Source: Bradyrhizobium archetypum
GTDB lineage: Bacteria > Pseudomonadota > Alphaproteobacteria > Rhizobiales > Xanthobacteraceae
Direction: 5' to 3'
DNA length: 64,000 nucleotides
Assembly (NCBI RefSeq): GCF_013114835.1
Contig: NZ_JAAVLW010000006.1
Location: 252,001-316,000, forward strand
In this document: in pieces, positions 51,668-60,385 of the stretch
Position numbering within the stretch: position 1 is the first letter of the stretch
Layout: each line of letters begins with the position of its first letter
The notes under the pieces: generated by a model
What the model saw: only the letters and a program-made list of their open reading frames with translations
Told to the model about the DNA's origin: nothing
The model's database searches: none
Made by a program: the position numbers and the translations under genes

Positions 51668-52356
51668 CCCGCCAGCCGCTCGCCGGCGCGGCGCACGCTC
51701 CAGGCCAGCGCATTGACCGCGATCACGATCACGATCAGCACGAGGCCGAGGCCGACCGCGAGCGGCAGATCGCCCTTCGACGTCTCCAGCGCAATCGCGG
51801 TCGTCATCGTGCGGGTGAAGCCTTCGATATTGCCGCCGACGATCATGATGGCGCCGACTTCCGCCGCGGCGCGGCCGAAGCCGGCAAGCAGCGCAGTGAC
51901 GAGGCTGAAGCGCGCGTCCCAGATGAGCGCCGCAACGCGGCCAAGCGGCCCCAGATTCATCGCGGTAAGCTCATCGCGATATTCGAGCCAGAGATCTTCG
52001 ATGGTCTGCCGCGTCAGCGCGGCGATGATCGGCATGACCAGCACGGTCTGCGCAACGATCATGGCGCTTGGCGTGAACAACAGGCCGAACGCGCCGAGCG
52101 GCCCGGAGCGCGACAGCGCCAGATAGACCGCGAGCCCGACCACGACCGGCGGCAAGCCCATCAACGCGTTGAGCAGGACGATGACGCCCTGGCGTCCCGG
52201 GAATCTTGTCAGCGCGATCCAGGCGCCGAGGGGAATGCCGATCAGCGCGGCCAGCACCACTGCGGACAGGCTGACATAGAGCGACAGCCGCACAATGGCG
52301 AACAGCGCGGCATCGCCGGAGAGCACGAGGTGAAGGGCGGATACGTCGTTAGTCAT
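51664..52356 (-). CDS. tupB: Tungstate-type ABC transporter permease
   Basis: 230 residues, about five helices. BPD_transp_1 features: IVRLSLYVSLSAVVLAALIGIPLGAWIAL, LMGLPPVVVGLAVYLALSRSGPLG and the EAA-like loop AALLAGFGRAAAEVGAIMIVGGNIEG, typical of TupB/WtpB. The start ATG at 52356 opens MTNDVSALHLVL. First gene of the operon; divergent from the HTH regulator at 52445. Confidence 0.92.
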   Translation of the reverse strand: MTNDVSALHLVLSGDAALFAIVRLSLYVSLSAVVLAALIGIPLGAWIALTRFPGRQGVIVLLNALMGLPPVVVGLAVYLALSRSGPLGAFGLLFTPSAMIVAQTVLVMPIIAALTRQTIEDLWLEYRDELTAMNLGPLGRVAALIWDARFSLVTALLAGFGRAAAEVGAIMIVGGNIEGFTRTMTTAIALETSKGDLPLAVGLGLVLIVIVIAVNALAWSVRRAGERLAG

Positions 52357-52381
52357 GGAGATTCTGTTTGGCAGATATCTT

Positions 52382-52424
52382 GCGCAGATGCCATCATTAT
52401 GGTCAATTTTTGTAATGTCTGCGC
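52382..52424. promoter_or_regulatory. Candidate operator for the tungstate operon
   Basis: GCGCAGA (52382-52388) and TCTGCGC (52418-52424) are exact inverse copies, centre to centre 36 bp, flanking an AT-rich stretch in the 88-bp gap between tupB and the regulator gene. Likely bound by the divergent regulator; this is positional inference. Confidence 0.5.
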
Positions 52425-52444
52425 CCATATGCATACAGGTTCCT

Positions 52445-53332
52445 ATGCCCGAACTACTTACAACCGACGAAGCGGCCGACTATCTGCGGCTCTCGGAACG
52501 CAAGCTCTATGAGCTGGTGGCGAACCGCGAAGTGCCCTGCAGCAAGGTCACGGGGCGCTGGCTGTTTCCACGCAACGCGCTGGACCGTTGGGTATCGGCT
52601 GGCCTGATCGCGCCGGCGGCACTGGCGCAGGTGGCGGCGCCGCCGATCGTCGGCGGCAGCCATGATCCGCTGCTGGAATGGGGCTTGCGCGAAAGCCATT
52701 GCGGATTGGCGAACCTGCCCGAGGGCAGCGAGGAAGGCCTGCGGCGGCTGACCCGTGGCGAGGTGATGGTCGCGGCGATCCATCTACATAGGCTGGATGG
52801 CGACGACGAAGCCGCCAATCTGGACGTGGTCACCGACACACCAGGCCTGCACGATGCGGTCGTGCTCGGCTTTGCCCGGCGCGAGCAGGGCATTCTGGTC
52901 GCGCCGGGCAATCCGCTGGCCCTAAGCGACATGGCCTCGATCGCCGCCTCGCGCGGACGGATGGCGCAGCGTCCTGCAGGCGCCGGCGCGCAATTGCTGC
53001 TGCTGGCGCTGCTCGCGCGGGCCGGAATCGCGCTCGACGATCTGAAACTGGCGAAGCCTGCCTTCCCGACCGGCCCCGATATCGCGCAAGCGATCCGCGC
53101 CGGCCGCATCGATTGCGGCATCGCCACCCGCAGTGTCGCGAAAGCGGCGGGCCTCGATTTCCTGCCGCTGACCTGGGAGCGCTTCGACCTCGTGATGCGC
53201 CAGCGCGACTACTTTATGAAGGGACCGCAGGCGCTGTTCGACTTCATGCGACAGGGAGGCTTCCGCGAGCGGGCGAGCGAGCTTGGCGGCTACGACGTGA
53301 GCGAAGCGGGCGCAGTGCGGCTGGTGAACTAG
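52445..53332 (+). CDS. One-component regulator: excisionase-type HTH plus periplasmic-binding-like domain
   Basis: 295 residues. Residues 1-55 are a MerR/excisionase-like HTH (LLTTDEAADYLRLSERKLYELVANREVPCSKVTGRWLFPRNALDRWV). Residues 70-295 resemble a molybdate/tungstate-type binding protein moved to the cytoplasm (HDPLLEWGLRESHCGLANLPEGSEEGL, ILVAPGNPLAL, PAGAGAQLLLLALL, GPQALFDFMRQGGF). It probably senses the oxyanion and controls the divergent tupBCA operon. A cytoplasmic counterpart of a substrate-binding protein used as a regulator is seen in some ModE-independent systems. Confidence 0.88.
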   Translation: MPELLTTDEAADYLRLSERKLYELVANREVPCSKVTGRWLFPRNALDRWVSAGLIAPAALAQVAAPPIVGGSHDPLLEWGLRESHCGLANLPEGSEEGLRRLTRGEVMVAAIHLHRLDGDDEAANLDVVTDTPGLHDAVVLGFARREQGILVAPGNPLALSDMASIAASRGRMAQRPAGAGAQLLLLALLARAGIALDDLKLAKPAFPTGPDIAQAIRAGRIDCGIATRSVAKAAGLDFLPLTWERFDLVMRQRDYFMKGPQALFDFMRQGGFRERASELGGYDVSEAGAVRLVN

Positions 53333-53486
53333 GGGCGCAGCAGTCTGAGTTGCGCATATGACGGTCGAAGCCTAGCCGGCCACCGGGAACTTAAGGTTGG
53401 CTCCGGATCGCCACCGCCGCGCCACCAAATCGCCTAACGACTCAACGACGCATTGCACTGGGCCGCGGGCACCAAGGGAGAATCTG

Positions 53487-53879
53487 ATGGATACCCCAAC
53501 GTCTGCCGCAGTCGACGAGAAAACGTCTCCACCGGAGGAGACGCTGGCGACACAACCCGGCAAAGAGAAATCGAATCCCGCCAGCCCGCTGGAGATCACC
53601 ACTGAGCGATTCAACTCGTCCGTCGCGCGGCTCACCTCAAACTCAATAGACGACCTTCATAAGCTGGCTTCCGAACTCCAGAAAATGCAGGAGTTCCTGA
53701 AATCCGAGGTCGACAGCGTGCAGCGCCAAATCGAAAGCGCCGTGGCCGGAATTAATATCATCGTCGAGACTATTGGCCCGTGGAAAAGCTTCGCCGGCTC
53801 ACAAGCGCATCCATCAAGCACTCGCAACGTGCGCGCGGGGGGACCGGCGGCCAACATCGAGCAACGCATTCGCGGGTAG
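53487..53879 (+). CDS. Small hypothetical coiled-coil protein
   Basis: 130 residues, AAGGGAG before the ATG. An acidic Thr/Pro/Glu-rich start is followed by a helical stretch (SIDDLHKLASELQKMQEFLKSEVDSVQRQIESAVAGINIIVETIGPW, about 60-105) with heptad-like hydrophobics. No signal peptide or family recognised. It sits between the regulator gene and a fragment resembling that regulator's 3' end, so it may have arrived by insertion or rearrangement. Confidence 0.7.
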   Translation: MDTPTSAAVDEKTSPPEETLATQPGKEKSNPASPLEITTERFNSSVARLTSNSIDDLHKLASELQKMQEFLKSEVDSVQRQIESAVAGINIIVETIGPWKSFAGSQAHPSSTRNVRAGGPAANIEQRIRG

Positions 53880-53887
53880 CAAGGGGT

Positions 53888-53950
53888 CGCAGGCGCTGTT
53901 CGACTTTATCCGCGAGGCGAACTCCCGCGATGTAGCTTGGCGGTTACTTC
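53888..53950 (+). pseudogene. Fragment matching the 3' end of the HTH/binding-protein regulator
   Basis: CGCAGGCGCTGTTCGACTT at 53888-53906 is identical to 53226-53244 in the regulator gene. The frame reads KGSQALFDFIREANSRDVAWRLL, like GPQALFDFMRQGGFRERASELG there. About 60 bp of similarity remain with drift. It is a partial duplication or the remains of a paralogue. Confidence 0.6.
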
Positions 53951-53960
53951 CGCAATCGAG

Positions 53961-55238
53961 TCATTGTGCCTGAGCACTATGCTCATAGAGATCAGTTGCG
54001 CCGTCACCGTGTATCCACACACCACGTCCTCCCCCAAGGAAACCCATAGAGTTCAACGCATATCCCGGCGGCCGGAAAGTTTGCACAGTCTTTCCGTCAT
54101 TCATCGAGATCAATGCAATTTGTGAATCAGAGCCTTTGTACGGAAGTCCGATGAGTGCATAGCGCCCATCGTCGCTAATCGCCGGATTTGGATACTGGGT
54201 CTTTCGATGAACGGTCGCGCGAACGTCCCAAAGCTGGCGGCCTGTTTCGAGATCATGCAGGGCAGCGATAACGCTTTCGACTGGCTTGCAAGGTGGCGTC
54301 GTCGGTCTCCTCCGCAAGGCGTCAGGCTCACTTACGTCCTCATAGCCGCCGTCGCAGTGCTGTCGGGCGACCAAGAGACGCGATCCATCTCGCGATATTG
54401 CTATTTTGTTGTGGCGCTCTTTGGGGTCAGAATAGGGACTTAACAATATCCGCGGCCGCTCGCCTTGAGTCCACACGGCCCATTGGTTGAGAGCGAGCAG
54501 AACGGCGCGCACCTTGCCGTTTTGCAACCTGGTGGCTGCGGCGTTGTCAAGGTTGGCGATGTAATGTTCCTTGCTGATCGCTCTGAAGACGTCGAATGGA
54601 AGCGTGTCGAGCACTGTCCCGCGTCTTGCATCGACAATTGCAAATGTCGGATTTTTGTCGTGACGCTGCGGCTGATATGATGCGCCCCTTGCGCCGAAGC
54701 GAGCGAGAGCCAATCCGTCACCACCTGCCCACAACAGCCCGTCCAGTGGACCCGCCGCATGACGAGGTGGCTCAAAGAGCTGGATGCGGTTGTCCTCCAA
54801 AGCGATGAATGCGGGTTGCAGGCCCGACCTGTTTATTCCATCGGGGCCGATGTTTTCGCGCGTCGCAGTCCAGACGCCGGCCGAGTTCGATGCCCATCTA
54901 TAAGCGGGGACGGAGCGATCAGCATCACTGAATTGCCACAACGCACCCATGGCCAGCGGATGGCTTCTCCAGTCATTCCCCGCATCGAGCCGCGCGATGT
55001 GCAACACCTTGCGCTCCGCGGCGAAGTGAGTACCGCCCTCGAGGTAGACGACGGCATTGCCATTCGGCGAAACTATTGCAACCTCCCGGAAATCAAGCGC
55101 AACGCGTTGGGAAAAACCCTTCGTACGGTAGTAGGGAACGCTGGAATTGACCGCCTCGGCAGCGCGCGCCGCTTGGACCCACCCGAGGGACCAAGCGGTC
55201 GCACATAGCGCTATTGAGACGAGGAATTGACGTCGCAT
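53961..55238 (-). CDS. Secreted beta-propeller-like hypothetical protein
   Basis: 425 residues from the ATG at 55238, which begins a signal peptide MRRQFLVSIALCATAWSLGWVQAARA (1-26); a longer in-frame ATG at 55295 lacks one. The body has WD40/TolB-like segments: REVAIVSPNGNAVVYLEGG, IAISRDGSRLLVARQHCDGG, NPAISDDGRYALIGLPYKGSDSQIALISMNDGKTVQTF and GFLGGGRGVWIHGDGATDLYEH. The TolB-type 'S.DG...L' motifs imply a periplasmic propeller. No precise family or partner. Composition is somewhat less GC-biased than its neighbours. Confidence 0.72.
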   Translation of the reverse strand: MRRQFLVSIALCATAWSLGWVQAARAAEAVNSSVPYYRTKGFSQRVALDFREVAIVSPNGNAVVYLEGGTHFAAERKVLHIARLDAGNDWRSHPLAMGALWQFSDADRSVPAYRWASNSAGVWTATRENIGPDGINRSGLQPAFIALEDNRIQLFEPPRHAAGPLDGLLWAGGDGLALARFGARGASYQPQRHDKNPTFAIVDARRGTVLDTLPFDVFRAISKEHYIANLDNAAATRLQNGKVRAVLLALNQWAVWTQGERPRILLSPYSDPKERHNKIAISRDGSRLLVARQHCDGGYEDVSEPDALRRRPTTPPCKPVESVIAALHDLETGRQLWDVRATVHRKTQYPNPAISDDGRYALIGLPYKGSDSQIALISMNDGKTVQTFRPPGYALNSMGFLGGGRGVWIHGDGATDLYEHSAQAQ

Positions 55239-55321
55239 CGTTCGATATTGCGTCCGAGTAGTTAAATACGTTGGAAGAAATTCATTCAAATCCATCAGGG
55301 AATGCTCCGCTCAGAAAAGCA

Positions 55322-56614
55322 TCACCTTCGCCCGGGCAGCCACGCGACAAATCCGGCCTCACCCAGCCGCTTCATCACTTCCTCCAGATGCACGCGGTCG
55401 CGCGTTTCGATCACGACCTCTAGCAGGGTGCCCTTCGCGGGCAGGTCGGAGAAGGTGCGCTGGTGCGAGACCTCGATGATGTTGGCGCCGGCGTCCGCAA
55501 GCAGCGCCGAGACGGCGGCGAGCTGGCCGGGACGGTCGACAATGTCGATCGCGATCTGCGTGAGCCGTCCCTCGCGCGCGAGCTCGCGGGTCAGGACGGA
55601 GGCGATCAGCCTTGTGTCGATGTTGCCGCCGGTCAGCACCAGGCCGACATTGCGGCCGGCAAAACGCTGCGGCGCGGCCAGCACCGCGGCGAGGCCCGTG
55701 GCACCGGCGCCCTCGACCACGGTCTTTTCGATCGCGATCAGCATTGCAACCGCACGCTCGATCTGGTCTTCGGTGACGAGCACGATCTCGTCGACGAGAT
55801 GACGGATGATTTCGGTGGTGATCCGGCCCGGCACCTTGACCGCGATGCCTTCGGCCAGCGTATCGCCGCGCATCGGCAGATGCTGGCCCTTGATGGCGTT
55901 GTACATCGAGGGATAGAGCTGCGCCTGCACGCCAACGATCTGCAACTCCGGCTTCAGCGATTTGGCCGCAATCGCCATGCCGGAAATCAACCCGCCGCCG
56001 CCGATCGGGATCACCAGCACATCGAGCTGCGGCACCGAAGCCAGCATTTCGAGCGCGATGGTGCCCTGGCCCGCGATGATCAGCGGATCGTCATAGGGGT
56101 GGATCATGGTCAGCTCCTGCACCTTGCCATGCGCGCGTGCGAACTCCGCGGCCTCCTCCAGGGTCTTGCCGGAAATAATCGTCTCCACGCCGTGACGCCT
56201 TGTGTTCTCGATCTTCACCATCGGCGTGCCGATCGGCATCACGATGGTTGCGGGAATGCCGAGCCGGTTGGCATGATAGGCGACGCCCTGCGCGTGGTTG
56301 CCGGCCGACATCGCGATCACGCCGCGCCGCCGTTCCTCCGCCGACAGCACCAGCAGCCGGTTGAGCGCGCCGCGCTCCTTGAAGGTCGAGGTGAACTGCA
56401 GGTTCTCAAATTTGAGCCAGAGATTGCATCCGCAGATATCGCTTAGCGTCCGGCTCTGATCGCATTCGGTGATCATCACCGAGCCGGAGATGGCAGCGGA
56501 GGCAGCCCTGACGTCATCGGGCGTCACGGCAAGGCCCGCTTCGGGCGCGCGCTGGTTCGGCGGGACATTCTTGGGAGCTTTCGGCATCGGGGACGGCCTC
56601 GTTTGGGAGGCCAT
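55322..56614 (-). CDS. ilvA: Threonine ammonia-lyase (threonine dehydratase) with C-terminal ACT domain
   Basis: 430 residues. PLP-dependent; deaminates threonine to 2-oxobutyrate. Lys79 in FTSTFKERGALNRL is the Schiff-base residue; the AMSAGNHAQGVAYHA substrate loop and the PIGGGGLISG phosphate-binding glycines are present. The C-terminal ACT domain (QIAIDIVDRPGQLAAVSALLADAGANIIEVSHQRTF, from about 350) suggests effector control, as in the shorter class called TdcB/IlvA-like with one ACT. The catabolic or biosynthetic role cannot be decided here. An alternative ATG lies at 56587. Divergent from the response regulator gene. Confidence 0.93.
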   Translation of the reverse strand: MASQTRPSPMPKAPKNVPPNQRAPEAGLAVTPDDVRAASAAISGSVMITECDQSRTLSDICGCNLWLKFENLQFTSTFKERGALNRLLVLSAEERRRGVIAMSAGNHAQGVAYHANRLGIPATIVMPIGTPMVKIENTRRHGVETIISGKTLEEAAEFARAHGKVQELTMIHPYDDPLIIAGQGTIALEMLASVPQLDVLVIPIGGGGLISGMAIAAKSLKPELQIVGVQAQLYPSMYNAIKGQHLPMRGDTLAEGIAVKVPGRITTEIIRHLVDEIVLVTEDQIERAVAMLIAIEKTVVEGAGATGLAAVLAAPQRFAGRNVGLVLTGGNIDTRLIASVLTRELAREGRLTQIAIDIVDRPGQLAAVSALLADAGANIIEVSHQRTFSDLPAKGTLLEVVIETRDRVHLEEVMKRLGEAGFVAWLPGRR

Positions 56615-56748
56615 CCTATAAGCCTATTTCGCCCGATGTGCCTCCTCCGAATCTCGCAAAATCCCCGCCCCATGAACATGGGTGTCGCAAAAAGCCGCGG
56701 CGGCGTTACAGTTGGCCGGGCTGCAGGAACAGCGGCCGGAGTTTTCAG

Positions 56749-57426
56749 ATGAATTCACTGAGCGAGAGATCGAAGGCAGAAGCCATCACGGTCGTGCTGG
56801 TCGAGGACGACGCACCGACGCTTTGGCGGCTGCAGGATGCGCTGGCCAAGGCCGGATACCAGGTCAGGGCCGCCGGTACGCTCGCGGAGGCACGCGCCTG
56901 TCTCGCGCAAGGCGCACCGAAAGTGTTGCTGACCGACCTTCAACTGCCCGATGGCCACGGCGTCGATCTGATCCGCGAAACGCGTCGGCGCTATCCCGAT
57001 ACCGAAATCATGGTGATCTCGATCCTCGGCGACGAGGAAAGCGTGATCTCGGCAATTACTGTCGGCGCCACCGGCTATCTGCTCAAGGACGCCTTCCCGA
57101 CCGACATCGCCGCCACCGTGCGCGACCTCGTCGCCGGACATTCGCCGATCTCGGCCTCGATCGCCCGCTTCATCGTGCGCCGGACCCAGAACACGCCCGA
57201 GCCGCCGCCCGGCCCGGCGCTCAACACCACCAAGCTGACGCCGCGCGAGATCGATATCCTCTGGGGCATTGCCAAGGGCTTCAGCTATGCCGAGATCGCC
57301 AGCCATCTCGGCCTGTCGCGCCAGACCGTGCCCGGGCATATCAAAAACATTTATCGCAAGCTCGAGGTGCACACCCGGGGCGAGGCGGTGTTCGAGGCGG
57401 TTCAGCAAGGCTTGATCAAGCTGTGA
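56749..57426 (+). CDS. NarL/LuxR-family response regulator
   Basis: 225 residues, GGAG before the ATG. The receiver domain has acidic residues 20-21, phospho-Asp63 in VLLTDLQLPDG, Ser/Thr in MVISILGD and Lys in GYLLKDAF. The C-terminal LuxR HTH is LTPREIDILWGIAKGFSYAEIASHLGLSRQTVPGHIKNIYRKLEV (about 162-206). The gene end overlaps the kinase start (GTGA), so the two are translationally coupled and form a two-component pair. Confidence 0.93.
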   Translation: MNSLSERSKAEAITVVLVEDDAPTLWRLQDALAKAGYQVRAAGTLAEARACLAQGAPKVLLTDLQLPDGHGVDLIRETRRRYPDTEIMVISILGDEESVISAITVGATGYLLKDAFPTDIAATVRDLVAGHSPISASIARFIVRRTQNTPEPPPGPALNTTKLTPREIDILWGIAKGFSYAEIASHLGLSRQTVPGHIKNIYRKLEVHTRGEAVFEAVQQGLIKL

Positions 57427-59393
57427 ACGATCATGGGGACGATGCGCAACCGGACTTGTCCGGCAGCGAGCGGCGGCGGCTGCAGACGTCCCGACTGATT
57501 CAGTATCTGCTGCTGCAGGCGGTAATCGCGGCCGCCTGCGTTCTCGCGCTGCTGCAGTCGCTCCCCGGACCTCCCGCTCAGTATCAGCTCACGGCGTTCA
57601 ATCTCACCGAATCCGGGATCAAACGCGCGGTGACGCTGCCGTATTTCTCCTCGTTACGGAACGCAATGCACGATCCGCCGCGCTTCAGCGGCCACTTTGT
57701 CCGTCCAGCCGGCGACGCTGCGCAGGCGTGGTCGGTGTTCCTGCCGCGTTTCACCAATGGCGTTGAGGTCACGATCAACGACGTCGTGATCCTCGACAGC
57801 CGGCGCGATCCCGCCGCCAACCGTCCCGACCGCAATACGCCAGCGATCGCGGTGATCCCGGCATCCGTGCTGCGCGACGGCGACAACACGATCGCGATCC
57901 GGCTGTTCATCTGGGGTCCGATATCAGGCTTCCTCGATCGCATCTGGGTCGGCCCGGATGAAGCATTGCGTCCGACCTACAATCTCAGAACATTGGTGTT
58001 CGTCACATTGCCGGTGGTGTTCTCATCCTGGCAGGCGATACTCGCGGTCATCCTCGGCATCATGTGGATGATGCGACGCCACGAGCCGGCCTACCGCGTT
58101 CTGGCGGGGGCGATGGCCGTCGGTGTCGGCCAGGCCTTCCTGCAAACGCCGATGGGCGAGACGCCGTTTTCCAGGCTCAATGTGATCCTGATTTCGTCGG
58201 CGCCGATTGAAAGCGCGCTGGTGCTGATCTTTGCACTGCTGCTGTCGGGCTGGAAGTGGCAGCGCTACGCCTGGATCATCTTCACTCCGGGCATCGCCTT
58301 GGCGCTGGCCGGACTGTTCGGAAATCAGGCGCTGGTGCGCGCCCTTTTCCTGATTGTCGCCGTGCCAATGGTCGGCGTCTCGCTTCTCATCATGGCTGTT
58401 GTCACGGCACGCTCGACGCTGCAACGGCAAAACGTCGCGAGCTTCCTGCTCGGCTGCGCCGTCACGATCATGCTGACCTGCTGGATCGTCGATCTGCTCT
58501 CGGTGTTTCAGGTACTGCCGAACCGCATCTTCGTCTCGCGGCTATCCTATTCGGTAATGCTGGTGGCGATCGGCGCCGGCCTGACCTGGCGGTTCGCCCG
58601 GGCGCTAAACCAGGTCGACGGTTTTGCCGGCCGCCTGGTCACCCAGGTGCGCGAGGCGGAAGAGAAGCTGAAGGTCAGCTTCGCCCGCGAGGAGGAACGC
58701 GCTCGCGCCGCGGCGCTGGCGCGCGAGCGCACGCGGCTGATGCGCGACCTGCATGACGGGCTCGGCGGCCAGCTCGTCAGCATCGTGGCGCTGAGCGAGC
58801 GCGGCAACGGCAGCGCGGGGATCGGCGACGCGGCGCGCGCGGCACTGAAGGATCTGCGCCTTGTCATCGATTCGATGGACGATATCGGTGGCGATCTGAT
58901 GCTGGCGCTGGGTTCGTGGCGCGAACGTGCCATGGCGCAGCTTCGTCCGCATGACATCGCGCTCGACTGGCGCGCGGTTACCCCGCAAGGCCTGCCGGTT
59001 CATCCCGAGCTGCGGCCCTGGCACGTCATCCAGATCGTGCGACTGTTGGATGAGGCCGTGACCAACGCGGTCAAGCATGCCGGGGCGCGGCGTGTCACGG
59101 TGCGGATCGAGACGCTGGCCGGCGCGGACGGCCTCGAGCGCGGCTGCATCACCGTCGAGGACGACGGCAATGGCTTTGAGATCGCACCTGACGGCGGGGC
59201 CGCAGGCGCGACCAAAGCCGGGCGCGGCCTGCGCAACATGCGAAGCCGGGCGGCGCGATGTGGCGCGGAGCTGGAACTGAGCTCCTGCGCCCAAGGGACT
59301 GATCGCGGGACTGATCGAGCGACGGCTCGAGGAACACACGTGCGGCTGACATTGCCCCACCGCTTTCCCGACAGCGACGGCGCGATCGGCTGA
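57423..59393 (+). CDS. Sensor histidine kinase, 7TM-DISM-like sensor with HisKA_3
   Basis: 656 residues with a GTG start overlapping the response regulator stop by 4 bp. A first helix at about 25-45 leads to a jelly-roll-like periplasmic domain (about 55-180; FSGHFVRPAG...RNTPAIAVIPASVLRDGDNTIAIRLF). Seven helices follow (about 188-395), then a coiled linker. HisKA_3 has phospho-His444 in RLMRDLHDGLGGQL, and the HATPase has DEAVTNAVKHA and DDGNGF. The 7TMR-DISM layout senses carbohydrate-like or other small ligands. No ligand is suggested by neighbours. Confidence 0.92.
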   Translation: MNDHGDDAQPDLSGSERRRLQTSRLIQYLLLQAVIAAACVLALLQSLPGPPAQYQLTAFNLTESGIKRAVTLPYFSSLRNAMHDPPRFSGHFVRPAGDAAQAWSVFLPRFTNGVEVTINDVVILDSRRDPAANRPDRNTPAIAVIPASVLRDGDNTIAIRLFIWGPISGFLDRIWVGPDEALRPTYNLRTLVFVTLPVVFSSWQAILAVILGIMWMMRRHEPAYRVLAGAMAVGVGQAFLQTPMGETPFSRLNVILISSAPIESALVLIFALLLSGWKWQRYAWIIFTPGIALALAGLFGNQALVRALFLIVAVPMVGVSLLIMAVVTARSTLQRQNVASFLLGCAVTIMLTCWIVDLLSVFQVLPNRIFVSRLSYSVMLVAIGAGLTWRFARALNQVDGFAGRLVTQVREAEEKLKVSFAREEERARAAALARERTRLMRDLHDGLGGQLVSIVALSERGNGSAGIGDAARAALKDLRLVIDSMDDIGGDLMLALGSWRERAMAQLRPHDIALDWRAVTPQGLPVHPELRPWHVIQIVRLLDEAVTNAVKHAGARRVTVRIETLAGADGLERGCITVEDDGNGFEIAPDGGAAGATKAGRGLRNMRSRAARCGAELELSSCAQGTDRGTDRATARGTHVRLTLPHRFPDSDGAIG

Positions 59394-59441
59394 CTGCGGA
59401 TTTTAAGTTTACGCGTTTCCTTTAGGCGAACCGGTGCCTAT

Positions 59442-59460
59442 CCTCGGATCAAGTCCGAGG
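59442..59460. terminator. Short hairpin between convergent genes
   Basis: CCTCGGA-TCAAG-TCCGAGG, 7-bp perfect stem, between the kinase stop and the stop of the convergent secreted-protein gene. The flanking cggatcaagtccgaggaca is also part of the common interspersed palindrome family. Confidence 0.55.
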
Positions 59461-59487
59461 ACACGCTTCGTTTGAAAACGCTTTGCC

Positions 59488-59775
59488 TCAGCGGCGGCCG
59501 ACGCGATTGACCGGACCGCCACGGTTCATGGGGGTACCAGGACGAACGCCGACGCCCGGAGCACCAACGCCGACGGCGGCTACTCCGACGACCGGCGTCG
59601 CAACCACAGCCACTGGTGCGGTCGGCCGCGCCACACAACCCTTCGGCACGCCGACCGTCTTGCAGTAAACCACCGCTGCCTGGGCCGAACCCACCCCGCC
59701 CAGCGCGAAGGACGCAAGGACTGAAACCGCAGCAAGCGTCAGACCGGCGCTCAGCCAACCTGTCTTCTTCAACAT
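59488..59775 (-). CDS. Small secreted Val/Gly/Pro-rich protein
   Basis: 95 residues, GGGAGAGATGACAC before the ATG. Signal peptide MLKKTGWLSAGLTLAAVSVLASFALGGVGSAQA (1-33), then VVYCKTVGVPKGCVARP with two Cys and a low-complexity PVAVVATPVVGVAAVGVGAPGVGVRPGTPMNRGGPVNRVGRR tail. The YCKTxGVPxGCVARP segment is one I recall from many small Bradyrhizobium secreted proteins. Function unknown. Confidence 0.82.
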   Translation of the reverse strand: MLKKTGWLSAGLTLAAVSVLASFALGGVGSAQAAVVYCKTVGVPKGCVARPTAPVAVVATPVVGVAAVGVGAPGVGVRPGTPMNRGGPVNRVGRR

Positions 59776-60018
59776 GTGTCATCTCTCCCGAATTGGGCGT
59801 GCAGCTCTTTGCGATGTGCCGATCGGTCACCGCAGCCGACGCGAGATGTACATGAGCCAACGCTGGCTGCGGCAACATCCCATGAAAATGGTGTGAGCGC
59901 GCGCGGGACACCCAAAGCCCGCTTTCCGATGCCCATGAACATGGCATGGACCCCGCGCGCAACCTCGACGAGCTTTCGCGCACTTTCAATCACTCCATTC
60001 TTGTTCGAAAGGTGATCC

Positions 60019-60255
60019 ATGATGAAATCGATCCATGCCGCGGCCGCCGCGCTGATCTTCTCGCTCGCCGCCGGCTCGCTGGCTCATGCGCAATCCGGTC
60101 CCACGCCCCAGGAGCAGATGGCCTGCCGTTCGGATGCCGGAAAACTCTGCGCCGAGCACATCGGCAAGCCGCCGCAGATGAATGCCTGCCTGCGCGCGAA
60201 CAAGGCGAAGCTGTCGGATGGCTGCCGCAAGGTAGTGGAGTCGCACGGCGGTTAG
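60019..60255 (+). CDS. Secreted Cys-rich-repeat protein
   Basis: 78 residues. Signal peptide MMKSIHAAAAALIFSLAAGSLAHA (1-24), then one four-Cys module MACRSDAGKLCAEHIGKPPQMNACLRANKAKLSDGCRKVVE, spaced C-x7-C-x12-C-x11-C, the same pattern as in the island protein at 34658. This is the Cys-rich repeat seen in Golgi-apparatus-protein-like modules, in the periplasm here, presumably with two disulfides. AAAGGTGATCC precedes the ATG. Confidence 0.85.
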   Translation: MMKSIHAAAAALIFSLAAGSLAHAQSGPTPQEQMACRSDAGKLCAEHIGKPPQMNACLRANKAKLSDGCRKVVESHGG

Positions 60256-60327
60256 ACGCCTGTCCGGAAGGTCGCCACCAATTCTTTGGACAAACGCGTT
60301 CGCGGGGCGATCACGCGCAGACAAGAG

Positions 60328-60359
60328 GAGCGCGATGACGTTCCAGAGTCATCACGCTC
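60328..60359. terminator. Hairpin between convergent genes
   Basis: GAGCGCGATGAC (60328-60339) pairs with GTCATCACGCTC (60348-60359) with one C-A mismatch and an 8-base loop, between the Cys-rich gene and the convergent gene ending at 60386. Confidence 0.65.
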
Positions 60360-60385
60360 CGACGCTTGCACTCGCTGCAATAGAA

